Below, piece by piece: positions 9,634 through 17,112 of a stretch of 51,966 nucleotides of DNA. The first letter of the stretch is position 1. Each line of letters starts with the position of its first letter. Source of the DNA: Syntrophaceae bacterium (lineage in GTDB: Bacteria > Desulfobacterota > Syntrophia > Syntrophales > Smithellaceae); contig PLMQ01000039.1 in the NCBI GenBank assembly GCA_003142535.1, positions 1 through 51,966 on the forward strand, given 5' to 3'. Made by a program: the position numbers and the translations under genes. Below the pieces are notes generated by a model, which saw only the letters and a list, made by a program, of their open reading frames with translations, did no database searches and was not told the DNA's origin.

Positions 9634-10937
9634 ACGCTAATAATCAAGATAGGGTAGCCGTTATCGATGCCTGCCGGACGCCGTTCATGCGCTCCGGCAC
9701 AGCGTACTATGATTTGATGGCCTGGGAGCTGGGTCGCTGCGCAGTGAAAGGGCTAATTGCCAGAACGGGAATTGAGCCGTCAATCATTGATTACGTAATT
9801 ATGGGAACGGTTTTGGCGGATGTTTCCACGACCAATGTGGCGCGGGAGATAATGCTGGGCGCGGCGCTTCCCGGCTCGATACCTGCCCATACCTGCACTG
9901 CAGCCTGCGTTTCGGCCAATATCGCCGTTACCTCCGCCTGTGATATGATTAATGCGGGCGAGGTTGATACGGTTATTGCCGGCGGTACGGAATCCATGTC
10001 TGATCCCGCCATTAAAGTCGGCAAGCGCTACCGGCGCTTTCTTCTCGATTTTACCATGTATAAGCGCCCGAAAAGTATTCTGGGAAAACTCCAACTGCTC
10101 AAAGGCATGAAGCTTAAAGATTTTTTTGCTATTGAAAGACCGGCCATTGCCGAATATTCCACACGCCTTTCCATGGGTGCTAATGCCGAAAGGCTGGCGC
10201 GCCGTCTTGGCATTACCCGTAAAGAACAGGATGACTACGCCGCCCGATCACATCGGCTGGCCGTTGAGGCTATAAAAAATGGAATCATGAAAAAGGAAAT
10301 AGTTCCGGTTGTTGTTCCTAAATCAGGCAAGGTGATAATAAATGATAATGGGCCGCGCGCGGATGCCACAGCCGAAAAGCTGGCATCGATGAAACCGGCT
10401 TTTGACCGGCATTACGGAACCGTCACGGCGGCGAACGCCTCATTTCTTACCGACGGGGCATCGGCCGTGCTGCTCATGAAGGAATCCAAAGCCAAAGCGC
10501 TGGGGTTAAAACCTTTAGCGTATATCCGTTCTTATGCGCAGGCGGGGTCTGATCCCTGGGAAGAATTGCTGCTCGGGCCCGCTTTTGCCACCGCACGCGC
10601 TTTAAACAAAGCCGGCATCACACTTCCCGATATAAAAGTTCTGGAAATTCACGAAGCATTTGCCGCCCAGATTCTGGCTAACATCCGCTATATGGAATCG
10701 GAAAAATGGGGGCGGGAAAAGCTGGGGCAAGATGGTAAAATGGGTGTCTTTGATCTGGAACGCTTAAACACGCGGGGTGGTTCTCTGTCTATCGGCCATC
10801 CTTTCGGAGCTACGGGCGGCAGGTTGATTGCCAGTTGCTGTAACCGTATGCAGGAAGAGAATGCGCAGTTCGGCCTTGTTACCGGCTGCGGCGCGGGTGC
10901 TGTGGGTAACGCCATTATTCTGGAAAATGCACAATAA
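9630..10937 (+). CDS. Thiolase (3-ketoacyl-CoA thiolase, FadI-like)
   Basis: Cleaves 3-ketoacyl-CoA with CoA to acetyl-CoA and a shortened acyl-CoA, the last step of a beta-oxidation turn. It has 435 residues, nearer the FadI branch (about 436) than the 390-residue biosynthetic thiolases. The nucleophile is Cys93 in TAACVSAN; GGTESMSDP follows at about 118-126, SIGHPFGATGGR carries the active histidine, and VTGCGAGAVGNA the second cysteine. It is translationally coupled to the synthetase upstream (ATGA). A MITE-like repeat separates it from the hydratase/dehydrogenase gene. Confidence 0.92.
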   Translation: MNANNQDRVAVIDACRTPFMRSGTAYYDLMAWELGRCAVKGLIARTGIEPSIIDYVIMGTVLADVSTTNVAREIMLGAALPGSIPAHTCTAACVSANIAVTSACDMINAGEVDTVIAGGTESMSDPAIKVGKRYRRFLLDFTMYKRPKSILGKLQLLKGMKLKDFFAIERPAIAEYSTRLSMGANAERLARRLGITRKEQDDYAARSHRLAVEAIKNGIMKKEIVPVVVPKSGKVIINDNGPRADATAEKLASMKPAFDRHYGTVTAANASFLTDGASAVLLMKESKAKALGLKPLAYIRSYAQAGSDPWEELLLGPAFATARALNKAGITLPDIKVLEIHEAFAAQILANIRYMESEKWGREKLGQDGKMGVFDLERLNTRGGSLSIGHPFGATGGRLIASCCNRMQEENAQFGLVTGCGAGAVGNAIILENAQ

Positions 10938-10969
10938 GGGTGTAATGAACTTGAAGAAAACAATTTTTC

Positions 10970-11113
10970 GACGACCCTATAAAATGTTCCAGAGGCAAGG
11001 CGCGCAAATACTGAGAAATGAGGCGTACTTTTACGTACGCCTCAATGACGAAGGATGCAGCGCAACGTCACCTAAAGGTGATAAACAGAATATGGACATT
11101 TTATGAGGTCGTC
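10970..11113. repeat. 144-bp MITE-like inverted-repeat element, copy 2
   Basis: Ends at 10970-10990 and 11094-11113 are near-perfect reverse complements (GACGACC...AAAATGT). Inside are GGCAAGGCGCGCAAAT, a palindrome GAGGCGTAC...GTACGCCTC and GCAGCGCAACG. Reverse-complemented, these align with the element at 2901-3022. The right end stops only a base or two before the ribosome binding site of the next gene, so it forms most of that gene's leader. Confidence 0.75.
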
Positions 11114-11126
11114 AGGGGAGATCGAG

Positions 11127-13250
11127 ATGAAATATTTAACTATGGAAGTAACAAAAGATGGGATCGCTATTGTTACCATTGATTGTCCGGAAGGCAAAGT
11201 GAACAAGGTATCATCGGGACTTCTGAATGAAGTAGCCGGTAACTTGAATGAGATAAATAATGATAAGAGCATCAAGGGCATGGTTATCGTGAGCGGCAAA
11301 GAAGACAACTTTGTTGTCGGCGCGGATATTGATGAATTGAAAGGAATGCGCACCTCTGAGGAGGTAATTGCTTACATAACCAAAGGCCACGCCATCCTCA
11401 ATACTCTGGAGAGCATGAATATCCCCGTGGTCGCCTGCATTCACGGCAACTGCCTCGGCGGCGGGCTGGAATTGGCGCTCGCCTGCAATTACCGTATGGC
11501 TGTCAACTCCCCGCAAACGGTTATGGGATTTCCGGAAGTGCAACTGGGGCTGCTGCCCGCTGCCGGCGGCACACAGCGGCTGCCCCGGCTCATCGGCCTG
11601 ACTGCGGCGCTGCCCCTGCTACTCACGGCGCGTAATCTCCGGGCGAGACAGGCCAAAAAAGCAGGATTGGTTGATGAACTTGTTCCTCCCTATGGTGCGA
11701 AGGAAGCGGCAGCCAAGAAGGCGCTGGAACTGGCACAGAGAGGAAATATCAAAAGAAAGCTTAAGCGTTCTTTTGTCTCTTTCCTTCTGGAATCCAACCC
11801 AGTAGGAAGGGCAATAGTTTTTTCGCAGGCCAGAAAGATGGTTACGCGCCAGACTTACGGCTGTTACCCTGCGCCTTTTGCTATTATTGAAGCCGTAGAA
11901 TGCGGGCTGAAAAACGGAAAGGCCGCTGGCCTGAAAAAGGAGATAGAACTTTTCGGCAAACTGGTTATCACATCACAGTCCAAAGCTCTCATGAGCCTTT
12001 TTTTCGGCATGACCGATCTGAAAAAAAATCCTCAGAAAAGTCTTGCCCGCAAAGTGGGGAAAATGGCAGTTATCGGCACGGGTTTGATGGGGCATGGTAT
12101 TGCCTCTGTCTCCACGGCCATCTGCGATACAATACTGATGAAGGATGTGAGCCTTGATGCCGCCGCCCGCGGAATGAAGGAACTTTGGAAAGGCTTGGAA
12201 AAGAAAGCCAAATCGGGCGCAATAGTCGCGTTTGACCGCGATGTCCAGTACGGCAAGCTAATTGCGTGCGATGATTATTCCCTGTTTAAAAATACCGATC
12301 TGGTAGTGGAGGCAGTGTTTGAGGATATTGCCTTGAAAAAACGCGTTCTGGCCGATGTGGAAGCCGCGACAAGCGAACGCACCATTTTCGCTTCCAATAC
12401 TTCGGCTATCCCGATTGCGGATATCGCCGCGGGATGCAAAAGGCCGGAAAATGTCATAGGGATGCATTACTTCTCGCCTGTGCCCAAAATGCCGCTCCTG
12501 GAAATCATTACCACCGATAAAACCGCGCCGTGGGTGACTGCTACAGCCCTGGATATGGGCATCGCTCAGGTAAAAACCTGCATCGTCGTCAAGGATGGCC
12601 CCGGTTTTTACACAACGCGCATTTTGTCGCCGATGCTCAATGAAGTTATCCTTCTGCTGGAAGAAGGAGCCATTCCTAACGATATTGACCGCGCTATGCG
12701 TCAGTTCGGCTATCCCATCGGCCCGGTAGCCCTCATTGATGAAGTGGGCATTGATGTCGGCGCGCATGTGGCCAAAGAACTCTCTCCAATGTTTTCTAAA
12801 AGAGGCATGGCCGGTTCGAGTAGCCTTATGCAATTATTTGCCCGCGGTTATTGCGGAAAAAAGAACAAAAAGGGATTTTATCTCTACGATGTAAAAAAGA
12901 AGAAAGGTCAGAAGCTGCCTAACGAAGAAGTTTATGCCCTTCTCGGTGGCGTGCCTCGTAAAAAGTTTGCCGTGGAATTGATCCAGCAGCGAGTAAGTTC
13001 GATGATGATAAATGAAGCGTTGATTTGTTTGCAGGAGGGCATCATTTTCTGTCCGCGTGACGGAGATATCGGCGCGGTTTTCGGTTTGGGATTTCCGCCC
13101 TTTGAGGGAGGCCCGTTCCGTTATATAGATCATCTGGGCGCTTTCTGCATTGTGGCTATGCTGGAATCTCTGGAAAAAATTTACGGGAAGCGCTTCAGTC
13201 CGCCGCAGATTCTGAAGGATTTGGCCAAAAGCGGCAAGAAATTTTATTGA
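11127..13250 (+). CDS. Bifunctional enoyl-CoA hydratase / 3-hydroxyacyl-CoA dehydrogenase (FadB/FadJ-like)
   Basis: Carries the two middle steps of beta-oxidation. The 707 residues hold an N-terminal crotonase domain (about 1-190) with catalytic Glu115 in GGGLELA and Glu137 in GFPEVQLG, a linker, an NAD-binding domain with VIGTGLMGHGIA at 315-326, and the C-terminal 3-hydroxyacyl-CoA dehydrogenase domains, with His447 in GMHYFSPVPKMP and KDGPGFYTTRIL. Length and domain order match FadJ/FadB. The ATG at 11127 is preceded by GGGGAG 6 bases upstream; the in-frame codon at 11103 lies inside the repeat and has no such site. It follows thiolase in the same orientation. Confidence 0.92.
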   Translation: MKYLTMEVTKDGIAIVTIDCPEGKVNKVSSGLLNEVAGNLNEINNDKSIKGMVIVSGKEDNFVVGADIDELKGMRTSEEVIAYITKGHAILNTLESMNIPVVACIHGNCLGGGLELALACNYRMAVNSPQTVMGFPEVQLGLLPAAGGTQRLPRLIGLTAALPLLLTARNLRARQAKKAGLVDELVPPYGAKEAAAKKALELAQRGNIKRKLKRSFVSFLLESNPVGRAIVFSQARKMVTRQTYGCYPAPFAIIEAVECGLKNGKAAGLKKEIELFGKLVITSQSKALMSLFFGMTDLKKNPQKSLARKVGKMAVIGTGLMGHGIASVSTAICDTILMKDVSLDAAARGMKELWKGLEKKAKSGAIVAFDRDVQYGKLIACDDYSLFKNTDLVVEAVFEDIALKKRVLADVEAATSERTIFASNTSAIPIADIAAGCKRPENVIGMHYFSPVPKMPLLEIITTDKTAPWVTATALDMGIAQVKTCIVVKDGPGFYTTRILSPMLNEVILLLEEGAIPNDIDRAMRQFGYPIGPVALIDEVGIDVGAHVAKELSPMFSKRGMAGSSSLMQLFARGYCGKKNKKGFYLYDVKKKKGQKLPNEEVYALLGGVPRKKFAVELIQQRVSSMMINEALICLQEGIIFCPRDGDIGAVFGLGFPPFEGGPFRYIDHLGAFCIVAMLESLEKIYGKRFSPPQILKDLAKSGKKFY

Positions 13251-13256
13251 TGAAAC

Positions 13257-13382
13257 TCCAATTCCGAAAGCGCAGCGTAACGGAATTGGTAAGTTGAACA
13301 ATCCCGCGAAGCGGAGGGTATAATACTCCGAAGCTCGCTGCGAAATGATTCCAAAGATTGTTTTGGGGTTTATACCCGTGAC
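13257..13382. repeat. Dispersed repeat of the GGGTATAATAC class, copy 1
   Basis: Contains GAAACTCCAATTCCGAAAGC, CAGCGTAAC, ATCCCGCGAAGCGGAGGGTA, GGTATAATACTCC and TTTGGGGTTTATACCCGTGA. Related blocks in the same order occur at 30829-31078, and the terminal palindrome alone at 17829-17873. It fills the gap between the hydratase/dehydrogenase and racemase-like genes. Confidence 0.65.
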
Positions 13383-13395
13383 GAGGGATAAGCAC

Positions 13396-14580
13396 ATGCC
13401 CGGAGCGCTGCAAGGCCTGAAGATTCTCGATTTTACGACTATGTTGCCCGGTCCCTACGCCACAATGATGATGGCGGATCTGGGCGCGGATGTGCTGCGG
13501 GTGCTCGCAGGCTCGCGCCCTGATGTAACTGTTTTTATGCCGCCGGCCATTCCCGGCACGGATATGTCCGCGGCGGCAGCCTGTCTGGGGCGCGGGAAAC
13601 GCTCCATAACCCTGAACCTGAAAGATCAAAGAGCCGGAGAAATCATCCGGCGCCTTATCCGGGAATATGACATTGTCATTGAGCAGTTTCGCCCCGGCGT
13701 TATGGAAAAATTCGGTCTCGGTTATTCATCTTTGAAAGAAGCAAATCCCCGCCTTATCTACTGCTCGATCACCGGTTACGGACAGACGGGTCCCCTGCGC
13801 GGCCGCGCCGGTCACGATATTAATTATCTGGCCCGTTCGGGAATTATGTCCTACAGCGGACGAAAAGATACGGGGCCTGCGCTTTTAGGTGTGCAGATAG
13901 CCGATGTTAGTAGTGGAGCGCAAAACGCTGTCATCGGCATTCTTGCTGCTGTTACCCATCGTTTGACTACCGGTTGTGGGCAGTATCTGGACGTGTCAAT
14001 GACAGACGGGGCGCAGGCGCTCAATGCCTTGTTCGGAGCCGGCTTTCTAGTGGATGGAGAAGAACCGGCACGCGAAGAGACAATTTTAAACGGCGGATGC
14101 CTCTATGATTTTTACGAAACGCGCGATGGCCGGTACTTAAGCTTCGGGCCTTTGGAGTCCGCATTTTTCAACGCCTTTTGCAAAGCCATTGACCGCCCCG
14201 ATCTGATGGCTGCGGGAGTCGCTCCGGCCGATGGCGGCGGCAAGATTAAAAATGAACTTTGCCATCTCTTCAAAACAAAGACGTGTGATGAATGGACAGA
14301 ATTTTTTACCGGACTTGATGTCTGCATTGAACCCGTCTTGACCATGAGCGAAGTTGCCGCCGATCCGCAGACACAAGCGCGGCAGATGATTGTGGATGTT
14401 CCCTTGCCTGACGGCAAAACAGTCCGGCAATTTGCTAATCCCATAAAGTTCTCAAAAACCCCTCCGCAGTATCGGTTTGCCGGTCTCCCCGCGGGGACAC
14501 ATAACCGGGAAGTCCTTCTGGGGCTTGGTTATACCGAGGAGGACATCGCAGCATTTAAAAAATCCGGTTTGTTTGATTAA
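13396..14580 (+). CDS. CoA-transferase family III protein, alpha-methylacyl-CoA racemase-like
   Basis: A CaiB/BaiF-fold protein of 395 residues. This fold includes formyl-CoA transferases and alpha-methylacyl-CoA racemases. Residues AGHDINYLARSG place a His at 140, and GVQIADVSSG an Asp at 170; the 30-residue spacing and motif context match the catalytic His126/Asp156 pair of the mycobacterial racemase. It may therefore epimerise 2-methylacyl-CoAs so that branched fatty acids can be oxidised, fitting its place after beta-oxidation genes. The ATG at 13396 has GAGGG 8 bases upstream; an in-frame ATG at 13345 lies in repeat DNA. A CoA transferase remains possible. Confidence 0.85.
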   Translation: MPGALQGLKILDFTTMLPGPYATMMMADLGADVLRVLAGSRPDVTVFMPPAIPGTDMSAAAACLGRGKRSITLNLKDQRAGEIIRRLIREYDIVIEQFRPGVMEKFGLGYSSLKEANPRLIYCSITGYGQTGPLRGRAGHDINYLARSGIMSYSGRKDTGPALLGVQIADVSSGAQNAVIGILAAVTHRLTTGCGQYLDVSMTDGAQALNALFGAGFLVDGEEPAREETILNGGCLYDFYETRDGRYLSFGPLESAFFNAFCKAIDRPDLMAAGVAPADGGGKIKNELCHLFKTKTCDEWTEFFTGLDVCIEPVLTMSEVAADPQTQARQMIVDVPLPDGKTVRQFANPIKFSKTPPQYRFAGLPAGTHNREVLLGLGYTEEDIAAFKKSGLFD

Positions 14581-14602
14581 ACGGTTCGGCTGGAGATTTT
14601 TA

Positions 14603-14662
14603 ATGGCAGATGTAAAATATTTCGCTCGAACGCATAAAAAATATACCTCGAAAGAGAGATAA
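14603..14662 (+). CDS. Possible 19-residue small ORF
   Basis: ATG at 14603 with GGAG 7 bases upstream encodes a basic 19-residue peptide beginning MADVKYFARTHKKY. A second 19-codon frame (14663-14722) follows directly. Nothing is recognised; these may be leader remnants of a displaced gene. The second frame contains a perfect 8-bp hairpin (AAATATCC at 14673-14680 with GGATATTT at 14690-14697). Low confidence that either is translated. Confidence 0.2.
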   Translation: MADVKYFARTHKKYTSKER

Positions 14663-14725
14663 ATGAAAAACAAAATATCCGGAAATGCTGGATATTTCAC
14701 AAAAGGAGATATGGCCAAATAATCC

Positions 14726-14753
14726 TTGACATTATTGTTCACTGTTGTATTAT
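14726..14753 (+). promoter_or_regulatory. Promoter of the AbiE-like operon
   Basis: TTGACA at 14726-14731 and TATTAT at 14748-14753 with a 16-base spacer, 42 bases before the first start codon. The -10 box abuts the palindromic operator. Confidence 0.65.
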
Positions 14754-14774
14754 GTTCACTATAAAATGAACATA
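14736..14774 (+). promoter_or_regulatory. Operator-like repeats at the AbiE-like promoter
   Basis: A perfect inverted repeat TATGTTCA (14751-14758) / TGAACATA (14767-14774) overlaps the -10 region and start site. The half-site TGTTCACT occurs as direct repeats at 14736-14743 and 14753-14760, 17 bases apart. AbiEi antitoxins are known to repress their own operon by binding inverted repeats, so this is the probable site of autoregulation. Confidence 0.6.
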
Positions 14775-14794
14775 AGAAGAAGGTAAACATTATA

Positions 14795-15478
14795 ATGCAA
14801 CATAAAATAATGCGGAATATTTTTGCCGATAAAGCAACGCTGGTTTTAAGAAAGATGCTTTTGTCACCCGAAAAGGCGTGGGTAGTACGTGATTTTGTCG
14901 GCGCTGATGGCGTCAGCATCGGTATGGCCCAGGGTGTGCTGGTAGCGATGGATAAACGGGGTTATATTGAAAGGAACAAACGGGGTCCTGCCAGCTATGT
15001 TCTTTTAACAAATACCGAAAAGCTCATCAGTGACTGGCTGGGGGCATACCGTTTTGAAATAAACCACACCGACACCTATTATTCTCCGGATAAAAATATT
15101 CTATCAAAGCTCAAGAGCTATCTGAAAGATAAAGAATATGCCCTTACCCTGCATACGGGTGCCAATTTAATAACTTCTTACGTCATAACAGATCATGTCT
15201 ATTTATATTTTAAACCGCAGAACCGGGAAAAAGATATCCTGGAGCTAAGGCAAGCGTCGGACTTAAAGGAACTGGTCAGAGGCGGTAATATTCACGTCAT
15301 TCATCCACACTATGAAAACAGCGTTTTTTGCAACTTACAAAGCATAAAGGGATTCAAAGTTGTTTCTAATCTACAACTTTATTTGGATCTTTACCATTTC
15401 CAGCCGCGCGGGCAAGAACAAGCTGAATATCTTAAAACCATGATAGAAGAAAAAGAAAAGAACTTCTATGGCACTTGA
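14795..15478 (+). CDS. AbiEi-family antitoxin/transcriptional regulator
   Basis: A 227-residue protein resembling the second AbiEi group of type IV antitoxins. Residues about 15-75 look like a winged helix (VVRDFVGADGVS...VLVAMDKRGYIER), followed by an alpha/beta C-terminal domain ending in VVSNLQLYLDLYHFQPRG...EQAEYLK, a characteristic stretch of the family. In such systems the antitoxin represses the operon and counteracts the nucleotidyltransferase without a stable complex. The 3' end overlaps the next gene by 11 bases. The promoter and palindrome just upstream fit autoregulation. Base composition is visibly AT-richer than in the flanking metabolic genes, suggesting acquisition. Confidence 0.75.
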   Translation: MQHKIMRNIFADKATLVLRKMLLSPEKAWVVRDFVGADGVSIGMAQGVLVAMDKRGYIERNKRGPASYVLLTNTEKLISDWLGAYRFEINHTDTYYSPDKNILSKLKSYLKDKEYALTLHTGANLITSYVITDHVYLYFKPQNREKDILELRQASDLKELVRGGNIHVIHPHYENSVFCNLQSIKGFKVVSNLQLYLDLYHFQPRGQEQAEYLKTMIEEKEKNFYGT

Positions 15479-16259
15479 TAAAATTGAATCAATTTTTCTC
15501 TCTGTTCTGGAGGACATTAAGGATTATCTCCCGGATCTCACAATCGTCGGTGGCTGGATTCCATACATTTATTCAAATTATCTTTGGAATAATTTTGTCA
15601 ATATTCCCGTGACCACTGCCGATATTGATTTTGGTGTAGATCAAGACATTGCCGGAAATTATCCCAAAACCATTTTTCAAACTCTCTCTTCGTTAAATTA
15701 CAAAGAAAAGCACCTGCAAATGGATAAGCTGTTTCCTGTTGTGCTTTACAAAGATAAAATACCCATTGAATTTATTACCTATCCAGATGTGGACATTACT
15801 AAAATCGATAATTTTGTCGGCAGACAGATTCAAATTAATAAGATTGATAAATTTGATTTTCTTCTAAAAAATAGAATCCAGATTGACATTAAGGCAAAAC
15901 AGACAAACAAGTTATATCGTGTTAACTGTCCAAAGCCTTCGGCTTTTCTATACCACAAAACTGTTATTTTTACTGATAGACTCAATAACAAGAAACAAGC
16001 AAAAGACTTGTATTACATGTATTTTATTTTACGGTACGCGCCGAATATTGACGCTATTATTGAAGAGATTTCTCAATACAGAACAGAGTCCCATTTCAAA
16101 TATTTTCATGAGAATCTATCGCAGTATTTCGGGAGAATATCAAGTCCGGGCTGCCTTTTAGTGGAGCAGGAAAACGGCCCTGACCCGTATATTCTTGATG
16201 TGCGTAAGGATATATTTGACCGGTTTAAAAATCTGCAGGACAAAATCAAGCACGCATAA
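15468..16259 (+). CDS. AbiEii-like nucleotidyltransferase toxin
   Basis: A 263-residue protein with the polymerase-beta-type nucleotidyltransferase signature: GG at 28-29 (VGGWIPYIY) and Asp52/Asp54 in TTADIDFGV, the metal-binding pair. C-terminal to this are the Lys-rich helix KPSAFLYHKTVIF and KQAKDLYYMYFIL, which correspond to the conserved KxxAxxxR/DxxDl-like region of AbiEii proteins. Known members transfer nucleotides, in some cases to tRNA, and arrest growth, giving phage resistance by abortive infection. It is the second gene of the operon and overlaps the antitoxin by 11 bases. The target here is unknown. Confidence 0.75.
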   Translation: MALDKIESIFLSVLEDIKDYLPDLTIVGGWIPYIYSNYLWNNFVNIPVTTADIDFGVDQDIAGNYPKTIFQTLSSLNYKEKHLQMDKLFPVVLYKDKIPIEFITYPDVDITKIDNFVGRQIQINKIDKFDFLLKNRIQIDIKAKQTNKLYRVNCPKPSAFLYHKTVIFTDRLNNKKQAKDLYYMYFILRYAPNIDAIIEEISQYRTESHFKYFHENLSQYFGRISSPGCLLVEQENGPDPYILDVRKDIFDRFKNLQDKIKHA

Positions 16260-16858
16260 TGGAGGTGTATTTGAAGAATCGGCTAAAACGCTTCCTGTCG
16301 CTAACGGGGTCAGAAATAGTTATGTTACTGTTTTTGATGATGACAGCCTTATCCATGATGCCTGGGAATGTTTGGGGAGAAGAACTTTACACGTACACAG
16401 ATAAAGATGGGAATATCTTTATAACAAACATACCTCCTCAAGAAAATATTAACTCCAATACCAGGAAGAGTAATTCGTATCAAGGTCAAACACCGCCTCA
16501 AGAGAATATTAACTCCAATACCGAGAAGAGTAATTCGTATCAGGATTCAACCCGAGAGGGGCGCTTACATTGGGGAAGAGACAATGCATTAATTGATGCA
16601 AAGAAGAAAGGTAAAAAGGGACAACGTAACAAAGTTAAGGATAGCGGAGGTATTGACGCTGGTGTGTATAAAGTAAAAATTAAGAAAGTCGGCAGTAATT
16701 TATATCGGGATATTTATACAAACATTATTATCAAAACCAAAGCTTGTGTTGAGTTGGCAGGCGGGGATGAAGCTTTATTGGAGTGGTCTGATGTTTCCGG
16801 CGAACTTTTTTTCAGAAATATGAAAAATTCATGTATAGTTAAAAAAGTTTATAAATGA
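16259..16858 (+). CDS. Exported DUF4124-like protein with internal duplication
   Basis: A 199-residue protein with a basic N-terminus, a hydrophobic signal segment (about 20-38) and a probable cleavage near NVWGEE. Next comes LYTYTDKDGNIFITNIPP, the short DUF4124-type beta motif found in many envelope proteins of unknown role. Then a 20-residue block (PPQENINSNT...KSNSYQ) occurs twice in tandem, followed by a Lys-rich segment and a C-terminal domain I do not recognise. The ATG overlaps the toxin stop by one base (TAATG), so it appears to be co-translated with it; a TTG at 16271, 5 bases after GGAGG, is an alternative start. Confidence 0.65.
   Translation: MEVYLKNRLKRFLSLTGSEIVMLLFLMMTALSMMPGNVWGEELYTYTDKDGNIFITNIPPQENINSNTRKSNSYQGQTPPQENINSNTEKSNSYQDSTREGRLHWGRDNALIDAKKKGKKGQRNKVKDSGGIDAGVYKVKIKKVGSNLYRDIYTNIIIKTKACVELAGGDEALLEWSDVSGELFFRNMKNSCIVKKVYK
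16433..16552 (+). repeat. 60-bp tandem duplication inside the DUF4124-like gene
   Basis: Units 16433-16492 and 16493-16552 are nearly identical, sharing for instance AATATTAACTCCAATACC and AAGAGTAATTCGTATCA. The 60-base period keeps frame and yields the repeated 20-residue block. Confidence 0.9.
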
Positions 16859-16981
16859 ATATGGAATAGTTCATTGAAAAAGAACGGATCGGGGCTAAAA
16901 CCATTAAAAAACAAGACGCGCGTAAAACGCTTCCTATCCCGTATGGCAAGCCTACGGGATAAATCTCTAATATGAGGTGGG

Positions 16982-17096
16982 TTTACCCCGTTAGAGATTA
17001 AATGACTTATGCACTATGTTTCTGTATCAAAAAACATCAAAGAAGGTAAATTATATAAAGTATGTTATGATCTATGCCTATCTCTAACGGGGTAAA
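16982..17096. repeat. Perfect 17-bp inverted repeat
   Basis: TTTACCCCGTTAGAGAT at 16982-16998 and its exact reverse complement at 17080-17096, 81 bases apart; the second copy ends 16 bases before the lipoprotein start codon. A separate hairpin TATCCCGTA...TACGGGATA lies at 16935-16961. No coding sequence is evident between the arms. Confidence 0.8.
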
Positions 17097-17112
17097 TTAA
17101 AAGGAGGAAAAT

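Noticed and set aside
11103..11126. Upstream start for the hydratase/dehydrogenase at 11103
   Set aside because: It lies in the repeat element and lacks a ribosome binding site; GGGGAG serves the ATG at 11127.
13345..13395. N-terminal extension of the racemase-like protein from an ATG at 13345
   Set aside because: These codons lie in dispersed repeat DNA, and the ATG at 13396 has GAGGG at 8 bases and begins where the family begins.
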